In this document: in pieces, positions 9,948 through 18,183 of the stretch | Position numbering within the stretch: the stretch's first letter is position 1 | Layout: the number at the start of each line of letters is the position of its first letter | Source: Fischerella sp. PCC 9431 | GTDB taxonomy: Bacteria; Cyanobacteriota; Cyanobacteriia; Cyanobacteriales; Nostocaceae | Direction of reading: 5' to 3' | Length of the DNA stretch: 64,000 nt | Assembly: GCF_000447295.1 (NCBI RefSeq) | Contig: NZ_KE650771.1 | Location: forward strand, 3,359,964 to 3,423,963 | Position numbers and translations under genes: made by a program | Notes under the pieces: generated by a model | What the model was told of the DNA's origin: nothing | Database searches by the model: none | Seen by the model: the letters and a program-made list of their open reading frames with translations, nothing else

Positions 9948-10484
9948 TTATAAATGATTTTCTAATAAAGATGCGATCGCTTCGGGATGCACTTTTTTAT
10001 ATTCTTTATGACCGAGTTTTACAATACAGTTCGGCGCACTACTACAACATTTTAAACAGCCGGTTTCCTCAATAACTACTTTATCTTGCAAGCCGCGATC
10101 GCACAAAATCTTTTCTAATTCTGACAATAAGCTTTTACCGCCGCGTTTACGACAACCGGATTTTTGACAAACTAAAATTTTAGCTTTTGCTGGTTGGGGA
10201 TGTTTTTGATTGGGACAAACGCCTAATGGCTTGACTCCATAAACTTTAAATTTTATTTTCCCATTGTGGGTATTTAACTTGCTTAAACCAAAGACGTGCA
10301 AATTTTCGCCGGGTTGCAAGTTTCCGCCCAGATATGCACGTAGTTGTTTGGGAAGTTTTAGTTGTACTTCTCCAGATGCGATCGCTAAACGTAAATATTT
10401 CGCATCTGCTGATGAATTACCGACAAAACCAAGGAATTGTCCTTCTAAGTTAAATTCTGATAATGTCAAGAATTTGCCGCCCAT
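9948..10484 (-). CDS. (2Fe-2S) ferredoxin-domain protein downstream of nifT
   Basis: 178 aa. The N-terminal half (~90 residues) is a small beta-rich region without recognised motif. The C-terminal half is a thioredoxin-like 2Fe-2S ferredoxin domain with the cysteines CQKSGC (about residue 110) and GCLKCC followed by APNC. This type binds one 2Fe-2S cluster and is found fused to or near electron-transfer proteins. It is last in the minus-strand nif accessory run, 113 bases after nifT, so a redox role linked to nitrogen fixation is plausible but not shown. Cluster binding is inferred from the cysteine pattern. Confidence 0.75.
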   Translation of the reverse strand: MGGKFLTLSEFNLEGQFLGFVGNSSADAKYLRLAIASGEVQLKLPKQLRAYLGGNLQPGENLHVFGLSKLNTHNGKIKFKVYGVKPLGVCPNQKHPQPAKAKILVCQKSGCRKRGGKSLLSELEKILCDRGLQDKVVIEETGCLKCCSSAPNCIVKLGHKEYKKVHPEAIASLLENHL

Positions 10485-10597
10485 TTTAAAATTTAGTTGA
10501 TTGTTGGTAGATAGTGGTTAGTTGTTGGTAGATGACAATTAAGATTTCCAAACAATAAACAACTAACAAATAACAAATAACAAATTGCGAAAATTTT

Positions 10598-10801
10598 TTA
10601 TGCGAGGCGTCTCGCCTCAAATGTTTGCGGTAAAACTAATGGATCTGGTAGGTTAGAAAATTCTAATTCCCAGCCATTTGCCAAGGTGAAGATTTTACCT
10701 TCAGAACTTTCTGTTTGTTTGACAACTTCTTCTTCGAGGTCTTTTTTGGCAACATAAACAACTAAAGTGCCAGCGTTATTTCTGCGTAGCATTACTTTCA
10801 T
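10598..10801 (-). CDS. nifT: Nitrogen fixation protein NifT
   Basis: 67 aa, matching the NifT/FixU family in length and content (MKVMLRRNNAGTLVVYVAKK near the start, then ANGWELEFSNLPDP). NifT is a small conserved protein encoded with nif genes; its exact role is not settled. It lies 12 bases after nifZ and is probably co-transcribed with nifV and nifZ. The last codons (FEARRLA) are encoded by a perfect palindrome, so the C-terminus looks extended or replaced by a dispersed repeat. Confidence 0.92.
   Translation of the reverse strand: MKVMLRRNNAGTLVVYVAKKDLEEEVVKQTESSEGKIFTLANGWELEFSNLPDPLVLPQTFEARRLA
10604..10618. repeat. Palindromic repeat inside the 3' end of nifT
   Basis: GAGGCG-TCT-CGCCTC is a perfect 6-bp stem with a 3-base loop lying just before the nifT stop codon. 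It has the look of the dispersed palindromes common in Nostocales. The absence of an immediate T-tract argues against a simple terminator. Confidence 0.6.
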
Positions 10802-10813
10802 AAATGTACTTTC

Positions 10814-11092
10814 CTATTCTACGTCTTGAGATTTTTCTACTAGTTCTAGTTCTTTTTTCCGACACCCAACAATAAATCCTGTTTCTAGGAAATGTACTGC
10901 ATAAATATAAGATCTTTGGAGAAATGAGCCTATACTCACGACGTAACCAGTATCTCCTTTTTTACCGAGAATAGTCCCGATTTCTTGACCAGGAAAAGTG
11001 CCATCGTTTTTAATTTGTTTGCGGAGTCGGACTTTATCACCAATGTTAAACGCTGGCGGATCGTATAATTCTACTTCATCATCTGATTGCAT
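10814..11092 (-). CDS. nifZ: Nitrogen fixation protein NifZ
   Basis: 92 aa. It has the NifZ pattern: PPAFNIGDKVRLRKQIKNDG near the N-terminus, then GTILGKKGDTGYV, with the SH3-like beta core. NifZ helps P-cluster maturation of the MoFe protein in studied diazotrophs. Its start overlaps the 3' end of nifV by 14 bases, so the two are translationally coupled or at least co-transcribed. nifT follows 12 bases later. Confidence 0.93.
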   Translation of the reverse strand: MQSDDEVELYDPPAFNIGDKVRLRKQIKNDGTFPGQEIGTILGKKGDTGYVVSIGSFLQRSYIYAVHFLETGFIVGCRKKELELVEKSQDVE

Positions 11093-12212
11093 GAGAAACC
11101 CTCTGTGCGTAAACTAAATTTAAAAGTTCTTGGGTGGTGAGACTACGTTTTTTCTCAATAGATTGTTGTCTAACTGCATCTAATACAGATTGAGTTTCTT
11201 CTGTATTCAAAATAATGCCGTGTTGCTCTAGCAAATTAGATAATAAATGTCTACCAGAATGTTTACCTACAACTAAACGCCGTTCCCAACCCACTTCTTC
11301 GGGTGCAAATGGTTCGTAGGTGATAGGATTTTGGAGTACGCCGTGAGCATGAATTCCCGATTCGTGAGCAAAGGTATTTTCACCCACAATTGCTTTCCAA
11401 GGCGGGACACTGGAACCAGATGCTGCGGCTACAAGTCGAGATAATTCTAATAAATGTGGTGTATCGATGCCAACATCTATACCATGAATACGTTTGAGAG
11501 CCATGACAACTTCTTCTAAAGCTGCATTTCCGGCTCTTTCGCCCAATCCGTTGACTGTGGTATTTACTGATGAAGCTCCTGCTTTGATACCAGCAAGGGC
11601 GTTTGCAGTCGCCAGACCAAAATCATTGTGGGTGTGAATTTCCACAGGAATCATCAAAGCGCCAACCAGCCGATTTACTTTTTTGTAGGTGCTGAAGGGG
11701 TCGAGAACTCCAACTGTATCGCAGAAACGAAACCGTGATGCACCCCATTCTTGGGCGTAATGGGCGACATCAAAGAGAAAGTTTTCATCAGCGCGAGAAG
11801 AATCTTCTCCTCCAACCGCAACCCAAAGACCTTGATCAACAGCAAAGCTGATACTATCCTTAAGTTGTTGCAGAGTTATGCGCCACTGACCATGAAACTT
11901 GGTAGCTATTTGAATTCCAGAGATCGGAATGGAAATGTGCATTCTTGTCAAACCACAGGACATAGAGGCCTGAATGTCTGAAATTACAGCCCGATTCCAA
12001 CCTAGTAATTTAGCCGATAATCCTAAATCAACAATTGCTGCGATCGCTTGCTGTTCTGACTCACCCATCGCCGGAATTCCGACTTCGATTTCGTGAACGC
12101 CGATCATATCCAGAAATTTAGCGATCGCTACTTTTTCTTGTAAGTTAAAAGCAACACCCGCCGCTTGTTCGCCGTCACGCAGAGTCGTGTCATTAATAAG
12201 AACTTTATTCAT
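11079..12212 (-). CDS. nifV: Homocitrate synthase NifV
   Basis: 377 aa, the usual NifV length. It is a DRE-TIM metallolyase: INDTTLRDGEQAAGVAF at the N-terminus holds the catalytic Arg-Asp and metal-binding Asp, and the HTHNDFGLA motif supplies the metal-binding His pair; GERAGNAALEEV follows. It condenses acetyl-CoA with 2-oxoglutarate to homocitrate, the organic ligand of the nitrogenase FeMo cofactor. Isopropylmalate synthase is the main alternative but is longer (over 500 aa with a C-terminal regulatory domain), and the nifZ/nifT neighbours support NifV. The 278 bases upstream are low-complexity and hold no gene. Confidence 0.95.
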   Translation of the reverse strand: MNKVLINDTTLRDGEQAAGVAFNLQEKVAIAKFLDMIGVHEIEVGIPAMGESEQQAIAAIVDLGLSAKLLGWNRAVISDIQASMSCGLTRMHISIPISGIQIATKFHGQWRITLQQLKDSISFAVDQGLWVAVGGEDSSRADENFLFDVAHYAQEWGASRFRFCDTVGVLDPFSTYKKVNRLVGALMIPVEIHTHNDFGLATANALAGIKAGASSVNTTVNGLGERAGNAALEEVVMALKRIHGIDVGIDTPHLLELSRLVAAASGSSVPPWKAIVGENTFAHESGIHAHGVLQNPITYEPFAPEEVGWERRLVVGKHSGRHLLSNLLEQHGIILNTEETQSVLDAVRQQSIEKKRSLTTQELLNLVYAQRVSHAIR

Positions 12213-12490
12213 TACATAAATACCTCTAATGAAGTGTTGAGACGCCCTTTGGACGACTTCTCACGGGGTAGTATGAAGGATGAAGTGTGAAGTATGAAAT
12301 TTGAAATCTGAAAGAAATATCATATTTTTTCATCATTCAAGCTTCAGCCTTTTGCTTTTAGCGTTCATACTCAATCATTCATCCTTTAGCCTTCATCCTT
12401 AATCTTTATTCTGACTCAAGTAATAACTTGAATTCTGTATGACATCAAACCAGGAATCGGTATAAATTAACTGTTATCAAGTATTAGTGA

Positions 12491-12655
12491 TCAGTTATCA
12501 GTTACTCTTTTTAATAACTGTTCAGTATTCACTGATTGCATGATTTTATCTTCAGGATGATGCGGAATTTCATCGAATAGCATATGACTCATGAAACTCT
12601 CTGCTAATCCTGATAAAATTAACAAACTAAATCCGGCAATTAAAGTGGAAAGCAT
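12491..12655 (-). CDS. Small membrane protein in the nif accessory cluster
   Basis: 54 aa from the start at 12655, chosen because AGAGG lies about 8 bases upstream on this strand; a longer in-frame start exists at 12691. The first ~20 residues (MLSTLIAGFSLLILSGLAES) form one hydrophobic helix, followed by a polar tail (DEIPHHPEDKIMQSVNTEQL). I do not recognise the family. It is in line with nifP, two small proteins and nifV on the same strand, so expression with them is likely. Confidence 0.5.
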   Translation of the reverse strand: MLSTLIAGFSLLILSGLAESFMSHMLFDEIPHHPEDKIMQSVNTEQLLKRVTDN

Positions 12656-12784
12656 GATGTTTACCTCTGTAGTAAAAGTTGGAAATTTCAAAGCTCAAAG
12701 AATAGTTTTTTCTTGTAACTTCGCAATAGTTATTTTTTAAACACCAGGTGTTGCAGCGCACTGGAAATTTTGATTTTGCTGTGC

Positions 12785-13003
12785 TTAAGCTTGTTTTTCT
12801 AACCAATCAAAAATCCGCTCAAGCTGTTCTATGTCAACTAAGCCATACTGCCACAGCAGCATTGGTAATGGGCCATTTTCTAATTCACGTTTTCGCAGAG
12901 CTACAGCAATATCTCCACTTGGCAATTCAAGTTCATTCTGCAAAAAATTGATAAATTTGATTTCACTTTGACAGTTGGCTACCATAGAAAATTTCAGTCT
13001 CAC
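12785..13003 (-). CDS. Small DUF2949-like protein between nifP and nifV
   Basis: 72 aa with a GTG start at 13003; an ATG at 12985 would give 66 aa, and no ribosome-binding site separates them clearly. The sequence (IKFINFLQNELELPSGDIAVALRK, cut by shorter motifs, then GPLPMLLWQYGLVDIEQLERIFDWLE) fits the small cyanobacterial DUF2949 family. In Nostoc-type genomes proteins of this size lie between nifP and nifV. Function unknown. Confidence 0.7.
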   Translation of the reverse strand: MRLKFSMVANCQSEIKFINFLQNELELPSGDIAVALRKRELENGPLPMLLWQYGLVDIEQLERIFDWLEKQA

Positions 13004-13108
13004 TTCAGTGGTCTTCTGTTGAAAAATCCTGCCCCCAAAAATACTATTCTCAAAAATTAACTCTCGAAAATTTCCCCAAACAATTGTGTAGAGAAAATCA
13101 TAAAATCA

Positions 13109-13360
13109 TCACATCTGCCAACATCTTTCTAGCCAATCGATTAATTCTTGGCGAGAAACAGAAAATTGTTTCACGATACTGTGGACAAGAATTACTGTGA
13201 GAAAATTATCTACCAGTACCCGTAAAGAACCATCAGAATCACATAAACAGGGAATCATCAACTCTTGCAAGCGGTGATAAACTTGCCAGCGATCGCTTAA
13301 AGGAATCTGCACAATACAATAGTGATCGCCCAAAGTATTAGAAGTGTAAGGTGGTAACAT
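13109..13360 (-). CDS. Asr1405/Asl0597 family small protein
   Basis: 83 aa. It matches the small cyanobacterial Asr1405/Asl0597 family as I recall it (IPLSDRWQVYHRLQELMIPC, LRVLVDNFLTVI, and a C-terminal LIDWLERCW). In Anabaena-type genomes it is encoded beside nifP and nifV, as here, and homologues are largely restricted to diazotrophs. No catalytic motif is visible, and its function is unknown. It is on the same strand as nifP, 67 bases downstream of it. Confidence 0.75.
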   Translation of the reverse strand: MLPPYTSNTLGDHYCIVQIPLSDRWQVYHRLQELMIPCLCDSDGSLRVLVDNFLTVILVHSIVKQFSVSRQELIDWLERCWQM

Positions 13361-13418
13361 TTATTTAGTTGGTGGTTGGTGGTTGTTGGTATTAATTAAT
13401 GACAACTGATTATTGTAC

Positions 13419-13438
13419 AGACGCGATTCATCGTGTCT
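13419..13438. repeat. Palindromic repeat over the nifP stop codon
   Basis: AGACGCGAT-TC-ATCGTGTCT forms a 9-bp stem with one G-T pair. It spans the nifP stop at 13428, so the last nifP codons (VETR-stop) are part of the repeat. The same palindrome, in perfect form, occurs at 4376-4395. Confidence 0.65.
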
Positions 13439-14156
13439 CTACGATTGATCCTTGACTTTTAAGACTTTGCAGTTGTTGTTCGAGTTGTTCTATGCGTTCT
13501 TGTAAAGAACGAATTGCGGTTGCTTCCACATCGGGAAGTTTGCCATGTTCTAGGAGAGAGAGGCGATCGCTTTTTTTGTGGGAAATGTTGCGTCCGGGAA
13601 TACCTACAACAGTGCAATCACTGGGGACATCTCGTAGCACGACCGAACCTGCGCCAATACGAACGCGATCGCCAATGTAAATATTTCCCAAAACCTTTGC
13701 ACCTGCGCCCACAACAACGTTTTCACCCAAAGTCGGATGACGTTTACCCGTTTGTTTTCCGGTTCCACCCAAGGTGACACCTTGATAAATCAAGCTGTAG
13801 TCACCGACAATGGCGGTTTCACCAATCACGACGCCCATTCCATGATCGATAAATACGCCTTTACCAATTTTTGCACCTGGATGAATTTCAATCCCTGTCA
13901 GAAATCGCCCGACATGAGAAATCAAGCGGGGAAAAAAAGTTATCTGGTGACGGTGTAACCAGTGGGCGAGACGATGTAAACACAATGCATGGAATCCGGG
14001 ATAGCAAAACAGCACCTCCAACCAATTTCGTGCTGCTGGATCACGCTCAAAGATAATGCGAAAATCACTCCACAAAAGTTCAAAAAAAACGCCGTTTGCA
14101 CTATCCGGTGTTTTCGCAGTATTGGAGTTCTGAATAGGTTTTAAGGTCTGTTGCAT
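13428..14156 (-). CDS. nifP: Serine O-acetyltransferase of the nif cluster (NifP/CysE)
   Basis: 242 aa. It is a left-handed beta-helix acetyltransferase: the N-terminal helical region ([20 protein letters not shown]) is followed by [16 protein letters not shown] and [16 protein letters not shown], which are the hexapeptide repeats with the CysE active-site His residues. It makes O-acetylserine from serine and acetyl-CoA for cysteine synthesis. Next to nifV/Z/T it is best called NifP, which supplies cysteine for Fe-S cluster assembly; a housekeeping CysE is the alternative. It is the first gene of the minus-strand run, so its promoter should lie in 14157-14880. Confidence 0.9.
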   Translation of the reverse strand: MQQTLKPIQNSNTAKTPDSANGVFFELLWSDFRIIFERDPAARNWLEVLFCYPGFHALCLHRLAHWLHRHQITFFPRLISHVGRFLTGIEIHPGAKIGKGVFIDHGMGVVIGETAIVGDYSLIYQGVTLGGTGKQTGKRHPTLGENVVVGAGAKVLGNIYIGDRVRIGAGSVVLRDVPSDCTVVGIPGRNISHKKSDRLSLLEHGKLPDVEATAIRSLQERIEQLEQQLQSLKSQGSIVETR

Positions 14157-14880
14157 TGGTAATGCTCTGATTCAAAGCAGTGCGCTATTTTTCTGCTTAT
14201 ACCAGATACTTGTTCAACAGACATGCCAATCAATGACGATTGAATTTATTGGATTAATTAAAGTTGTACTCAAGTACCTCCATCCCCCATCTCATAAAGA
14301 TAAAAAATTTCTCTGGGGGTAGGGGTACTAGTATTTTTAGAATAGGGGTTCTAGTATTTTTAGGCGAGGGATTAGGTATTTTAGTACTCAGTCTCTACTT
14401 CTTTGCCTGTAAGACTTTGCAACGATTTCAGCAATATTTTTTTGCATAACTTAACGTGTACTCATCCAACCGAAAATGTGCGGTTGATAATATTAAAAAT
14501 AGAATTTCTGTATATGGAAATACTATTAAAATTTTATTATTTTGTTGGTGAAAAAACAAGTGGAGATTTAGCGCTCTGAAATAAAGACTTTAGAAAGCCC
14601 GACAAGTTCTTGCGTCAATAGCGATCGCTCTTTAACTACTACTAGAGTCTTGCTGACTGTTAGATTTTAAATCCAGCCAAACGACCTATCGCTGTTGTTC
14701 TTGTTGGGTCTGGCGATCGCATGATTCATACTTTGATTCAGCAACACTCTTACTTGCCAGCTTTAGAATACCACTGCGTGTAAGACCATCATCGGGTTTA
14801 GTCCCGAATTCTTAGCAATAAGAATCCCTAACGTGGCAACGGCGAGTGAGACGCGCATCCGACGGGAGCGGTGGGGTACT
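14157..14880. other. Intergenic region upstream of nifP
   Basis: This 724-base stretch lies between nifP and the FGE gene and holds no credible coding sequence. It contains a direct repeat with CTAGTATTTTTAG in each copy (14325-14365), HIP1 octamers, and two adjacent hairpins: TCGGG/CCCGA with loop TTTAGT (14792-14807) and ATTCTTA/TAAGAAT with loop GCAA (14808-14825). I found no GTA-N8-TAC NtcA site in my reading, only GTA-N6-TAC at 14267, so the nifP promoter is unassigned. Confidence 0.6.
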
Positions 14881-15888
14881 TCACGCATTTACAACACAAC
14901 GAAAACCAATATGACAAGCTGAGGTATCAATCATTTCTGCGTGCCGGGCAGATGGGCGGTAACGACGGCAATAGTTGGAAGCACAAAGAAACGACCCGCC
15001 TTTGAGAACTCGTCGGGGAATTTGAATTTCCGGTGTTCTAGAGTCAATGCTCTCTTGCTTATGGCATCCCCTGGGATTATCTAGAATGCAGCAAGATTTT
15101 GGCTTGCGACCAAGATGATGATCTTGATACCAATCTTGAGTCCATTCCCAAACATTGCCGATCATGTCATAAAGCCCATAGCCATTGGGGGGGTATAAAG
15201 CTACTGGTGTGGTACCTGGGCGATGAGTCTTGAGATTTTGCCAGGGAAACTCACCTAGCCAGAAATTCGCCATCATTCTGCCACCTGGCATCAATTCATC
15301 TCCCCAGGCATAGGCTGTTCCTTCCAGTCCACCACGAGCAGCAAATTCCCATTGAGCTTCAGTAGGTAAAGTTTTACCTGCCCAAACAGCGTAGGCTTCT
15401 GCATCCTCACAAGCAATATGGACAACAGGATGATTTTCTCTTCCCTTAATGGAACTACCCGGTCCTTCTGGATGTCGCCAGTTAGCACCAGGAATGTAAG
15501 CCCACCAACTAACTTGGTTGAGTTCAACTGGAAAATTTGGTTGTTGAAATACCAGAGAGCCGGGTACTAGTAATTCTGGTAGAGCGCCAGGATAATCTTC
15601 CGGCTTCGGGGAACGCTCGGCCATTGTAATATAGCCAGTTTCCTTTATAAATCGCTGAAATTGACGGTTCGTAACAGGAGAGTGATCTATCCAGAAGCCA
15701 TCTATTTTTACTTGATGAGATGGTCTTTCCTCCGGATAATGGTGATCTGAACCCATGAGAAAAGTTCCACCGGGAATCCAGACCATTCCCTTGTGCGGTG
15801 GTCTACCTAGATTACCTTGAAATTTAGACTTTTCAGACCCACTAACTAATCTTTTTGTTCGGTTTTTCTTAGATAGGTGTGCCTTCAT
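14881..15888 (-). CDS. Formylglycine-generating enzyme (sulfatase-activating)
   Basis: 335 aa of the SUMF1/FGE fold. GMVWIPGGTFLMGSD opens the domain, LPTEAQWEFAARGG and GNVWEWTQDWY are the family signatures, and the C-terminal GGSFLCASNYCRRYRPSAR contains two cysteines five residues apart (C302 and C307). This spacing equals the copper-binding catalytic pair of human FGE (C336/C341), so it is likely a true FGE that oxidises a sulfatase Cys to formylglycine rather than one of the many inactive relatives. Its putative substrate, a CTPTR sulfatase, is encoded 76 bases upstream on the same strand. No signal peptide is visible, so it would act in the cytoplasm before Tat export of the folded sulfatase. 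Confidence 0.9.
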   Translation of the reverse strand: MKAHLSKKNRTKRLVSGSEKSKFQGNLGRPPHKGMVWIPGGTFLMGSDHHYPEERPSHQVKIDGFWIDHSPVTNRQFQRFIKETGYITMAERSPKPEDYPGALPELLVPGSLVFQQPNFPVELNQVSWWAYIPGANWRHPEGPGSSIKGRENHPVVHIACEDAEAYAVWAGKTLPTEAQWEFAARGGLEGTAYAWGDELMPGGRMMANFWLGEFPWQNLKTHRPGTTPVALYPPNGYGLYDMIGNVWEWTQDWYQDHHLGRKPKSCCILDNPRGCHKQESIDSRTPEIQIPRRVLKGGSFLCASNYCRRYRPSARHAEMIDTSACHIGFRCVVNA

Positions 15889-15964
15889 CCAAAATTGCTC
15901 CGCTCACTTGTAGTGTTGAGAGGGGACAATTTTTCCCCCTCATCTTCAATTCTGAAAATTAGTA

Positions 15965-17368
15965 TCAGGCTGGGAATTGCGCGACTGGCAACACCTGCGA
16001 TTGCCATTTATCAAACAGCCTTTGTAACTGCTGGAAAGTTACAGGGTTACTTTGCTTGAGATCATTTTGTTCACTTGGGTCACTAGCTAAATCATATAGA
16101 AATTGATTTAGACCTTGATTACTACCTTGCTGCAAGTACTTCCAGTTACCGAGACGGACAGCACCTTGAATATTGATTCCAGAACGATAACGCCAGAATA
16201 ATGGGCGTGAATCCAAGGGTTTGTTACCAATCAGCGCTGGAAGTAAGTTCACCCCATCTAATTGATATTTGGGAGCAGATGGCACACGGGCTGCTGCCAA
16301 GATAGTTGCAGTCAGATCCATTGTGATTATTGGCTGCTCTTTAACTTGATTGGGTTCAACTTTTCCAGGCCAACGAATGATGGCTGGGACACGAATACCC
16401 CCTTCATTTAAGCTCCCTTTGCGATTCCGAAATGGCCCAAAGAAAGAATACCGTTCACCCCCGTTATCACTAACAAATATCACTAAAGTATTGTCAGCCT
16501 GGCCAGTTTCTTCTAATGCTTGTAAGACTCTACCAATTCCATCATCCAGGCTCTTGATCATGGCTGCATAGATTGCAGGTGAGCCTCCTGCTGTATAGTT
16601 ACCATTGCTATAGAGCGTTGTACTCAATATTTCATCATCAGGCCCTTCCCATGGCCAGTGAGGCGCGTTGTAATGCAAGCTCAAGTAAAACGGTCGATTC
16701 CGGGGTTGCTTGATGAATTCGATTGCCTTGTCAGTAAACAGTTCAGTGGTATAGCCAGGGACATCAATCAATTGCTCGTCATTATAGAAATCAAGAGTGC
16801 CACTACCATCTTTATGACTGAAATAATCGATTCCCCCACTAAAGTGACCAAAGAACTTGTCAAACCCACTTTTGTTCGGGCCGTAGTTGGGCAGATAACC
16901 AAGATGCCACTTGCCTACCAACGCTGTTTCATAACCCCTAGCTTTTAGCAATGAGGCGACTGTGGGATGTGAGGGAGGTAGTCCCACGGTGCTACCAACT
17001 TGACTGATGTTACCAAGTGGTTCTCGTAATCCAACTTCTAGGCGAGCTGGATAGCGACCTGTCAGGAAGGCAACCCGTGTTGGTGTGCAAACCGTTTGAG
17101 CTGCATAGGCATTGGTAAATCGCGCTCCCTGTGTAGCAAGACGATCTAGGTTTGGTGTCTGATAGTCGGTACGGCCATAAATACTCAAATCACCCCATCC
17201 TAAGTCGTCTGTCAGTATAAAGAGAATGTTTGGGGTTTGATATTGAGCATGATTCCCTGCAACTGCTTTGGAGATCAAAGTTGAGCTGCCAACAGTTGTC
17301 AGCGCAGTAGCTGCCGCAGTTCCTAGAAACTTGCGGCGATTCATCGAGCCAAAATTGAAATGTGTCAT
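15965..17368 (-). CDS. Type I sulfatase (arylsulfatase), Tat-exported
   Basis: 467 aa from the ATG at 17368 (alternatives 17344 and 17440; none has a good ribosome-binding site). A Tat signal is present: NRRKFLGTAAATAL followed by a hydrophobic stretch. The metal site LTDDLGWGD and the sulfatase signature VCTPTRVAFLTGR follow; the Cys of CTPTR is the residue converted to formylglycine. GKWHLG and FVSDNGG are further family motifs. It should hydrolyse sulfate esters outside the cytoplasmic membrane; the substrate (possibly a sulfated polysaccharide or a small aryl sulfate) cannot be read from sequence. It is followed by the FGE gene, its likely activator, in what seems a two-gene operon. Confidence 0.92.
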   Translation of the reverse strand: MTHFNFGSMNRRKFLGTAAATALTTVGSSTLISKAVAGNHAQYQTPNILFILTDDLGWGDLSIYGRTDYQTPNLDRLATQGARFTNAYAAQTVCTPTRVAFLTGRYPARLEVGLREPLGNISQVGSTVGLPPSHPTVASLLKARGYETALVGKWHLGYLPNYGPNKSGFDKFFGHFSGGIDYFSHKDGSGTLDFYNDEQLIDVPGYTTELFTDKAIEFIKQPRNRPFYLSLHYNAPHWPWEGPDDEILSTTLYSNGNYTAGGSPAIYAAMIKSLDDGIGRVLQALEETGQADNTLVIFVSDNGGERYSFFGPFRNRKGSLNEGGIRVPAIIRWPGKVEPNQVKEQPIITMDLTATILAAARVPSAPKYQLDGVNLLPALIGNKPLDSRPLFWRYRSGINIQGAVRLGNWKYLQQGSNQGLNQFLYDLASDPSEQNDLKQSNPVTFQQLQRLFDKWQSQVLPVAQFPA

Positions 17369-18183
17369 AAATTTGGTTTTGCCATGAGCTATAAACACCA
17401 CAGATGGGCATAGCAAAGCTAGGCTGACACGAGTTTGCATTAACAGAACTCATTCAACCATGCAACAAACTATGAACAGGGGTACTGCAAGCTTCTCACT
17501 CACATTACACTTCTGTGACTAGCGATTCATTGAGTTTGATGAACCACTGAACTAGCTTTGCTGAACAGATACCAGATTGAAAAACAATCTACTGTAAATC
17601 TGTAGAAATATAGTATTTAATGGATAAGATTAGTATTTCACATCTTTGTTTGAATGGACAAGGGGTTTTCAGAAAAATACAGTATTTCTATCGATTTAAT
17701 CGTACTACTCCTCATGACCATGACCAGAATTTGTACACAGCGCATTATTTTATACTGATTCCAAAAATGTTTGCGATCGCAATATCGCAATATCCAAAAA
17801 TGATAATTTCCGCCAGTCCTCACCTTTACGGATAGATGATGTTGTCCCAAAAAATGGGGGACTAAGCCCCCAAAAGAACTTCACTCATTGGCACAACACA
17901 ATGCAAAGAAACCACAAAAGTGAGCCAGCAATGATGCTATCCTTGCCAGCCATCAGGGCTTATTCATCACCGTCCAAACTCCTATATGATTACTCCACGC
18001 TGTTTGCTATAGCTTGTTTCTGTTGCTACCAAACAATGTGGATGGACTGTAGGCTTTCAATCCTTATAATCCTATGGAGGCAAAAGTGCGCTTGCCTCTT
18101 TCTAGGGAAGTATTACCCTCTATGTCTTTAAAATTACTACCAATGCGAGCGCCCTCAGCCCTAGCAATGTAACCATTATGGTT
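17369..18183. other. Intergenic region between sulfatase and methyltransferase
   Basis: About 800 bases without a credible gene. Short frames here lack ribosome-binding sites and recognisable composition. The region upstream of 17440 should contain the sulfatase promoter, which I could not pinpoint. One hairpin followed by a T-run on the minus strand is listed separately. Confidence 0.55.
17848..17872 (-). terminator. Possible rho-independent terminator
   Basis: Read on the minus strand: TGGGGG, loop CTTAGT, CCCCCA, then ATTTTTT-like T-run. It lies about 310 bases past the stop of the methyltransferase gene on that strand, farther than usual. The loop TTAGT is shared with other dispersed hairpins (4137, 14792), so it may instead be one of those repeats. 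Confidence 0.35.

Noticed and set aside
9815-10075. 86-codon plus-strand frame over the 3' end of the 2Fe-2S gene
   Set aside because: It starts in dispersed-repeat sequence and runs antisense through a clear gene.
14264-14449. 61-codon hydrophobic frame upstream of nifP
   Set aside because: It covers an internal direct repeat (CTAGTATTTTTAG) and has no ribosome-binding site; considered noncoding.
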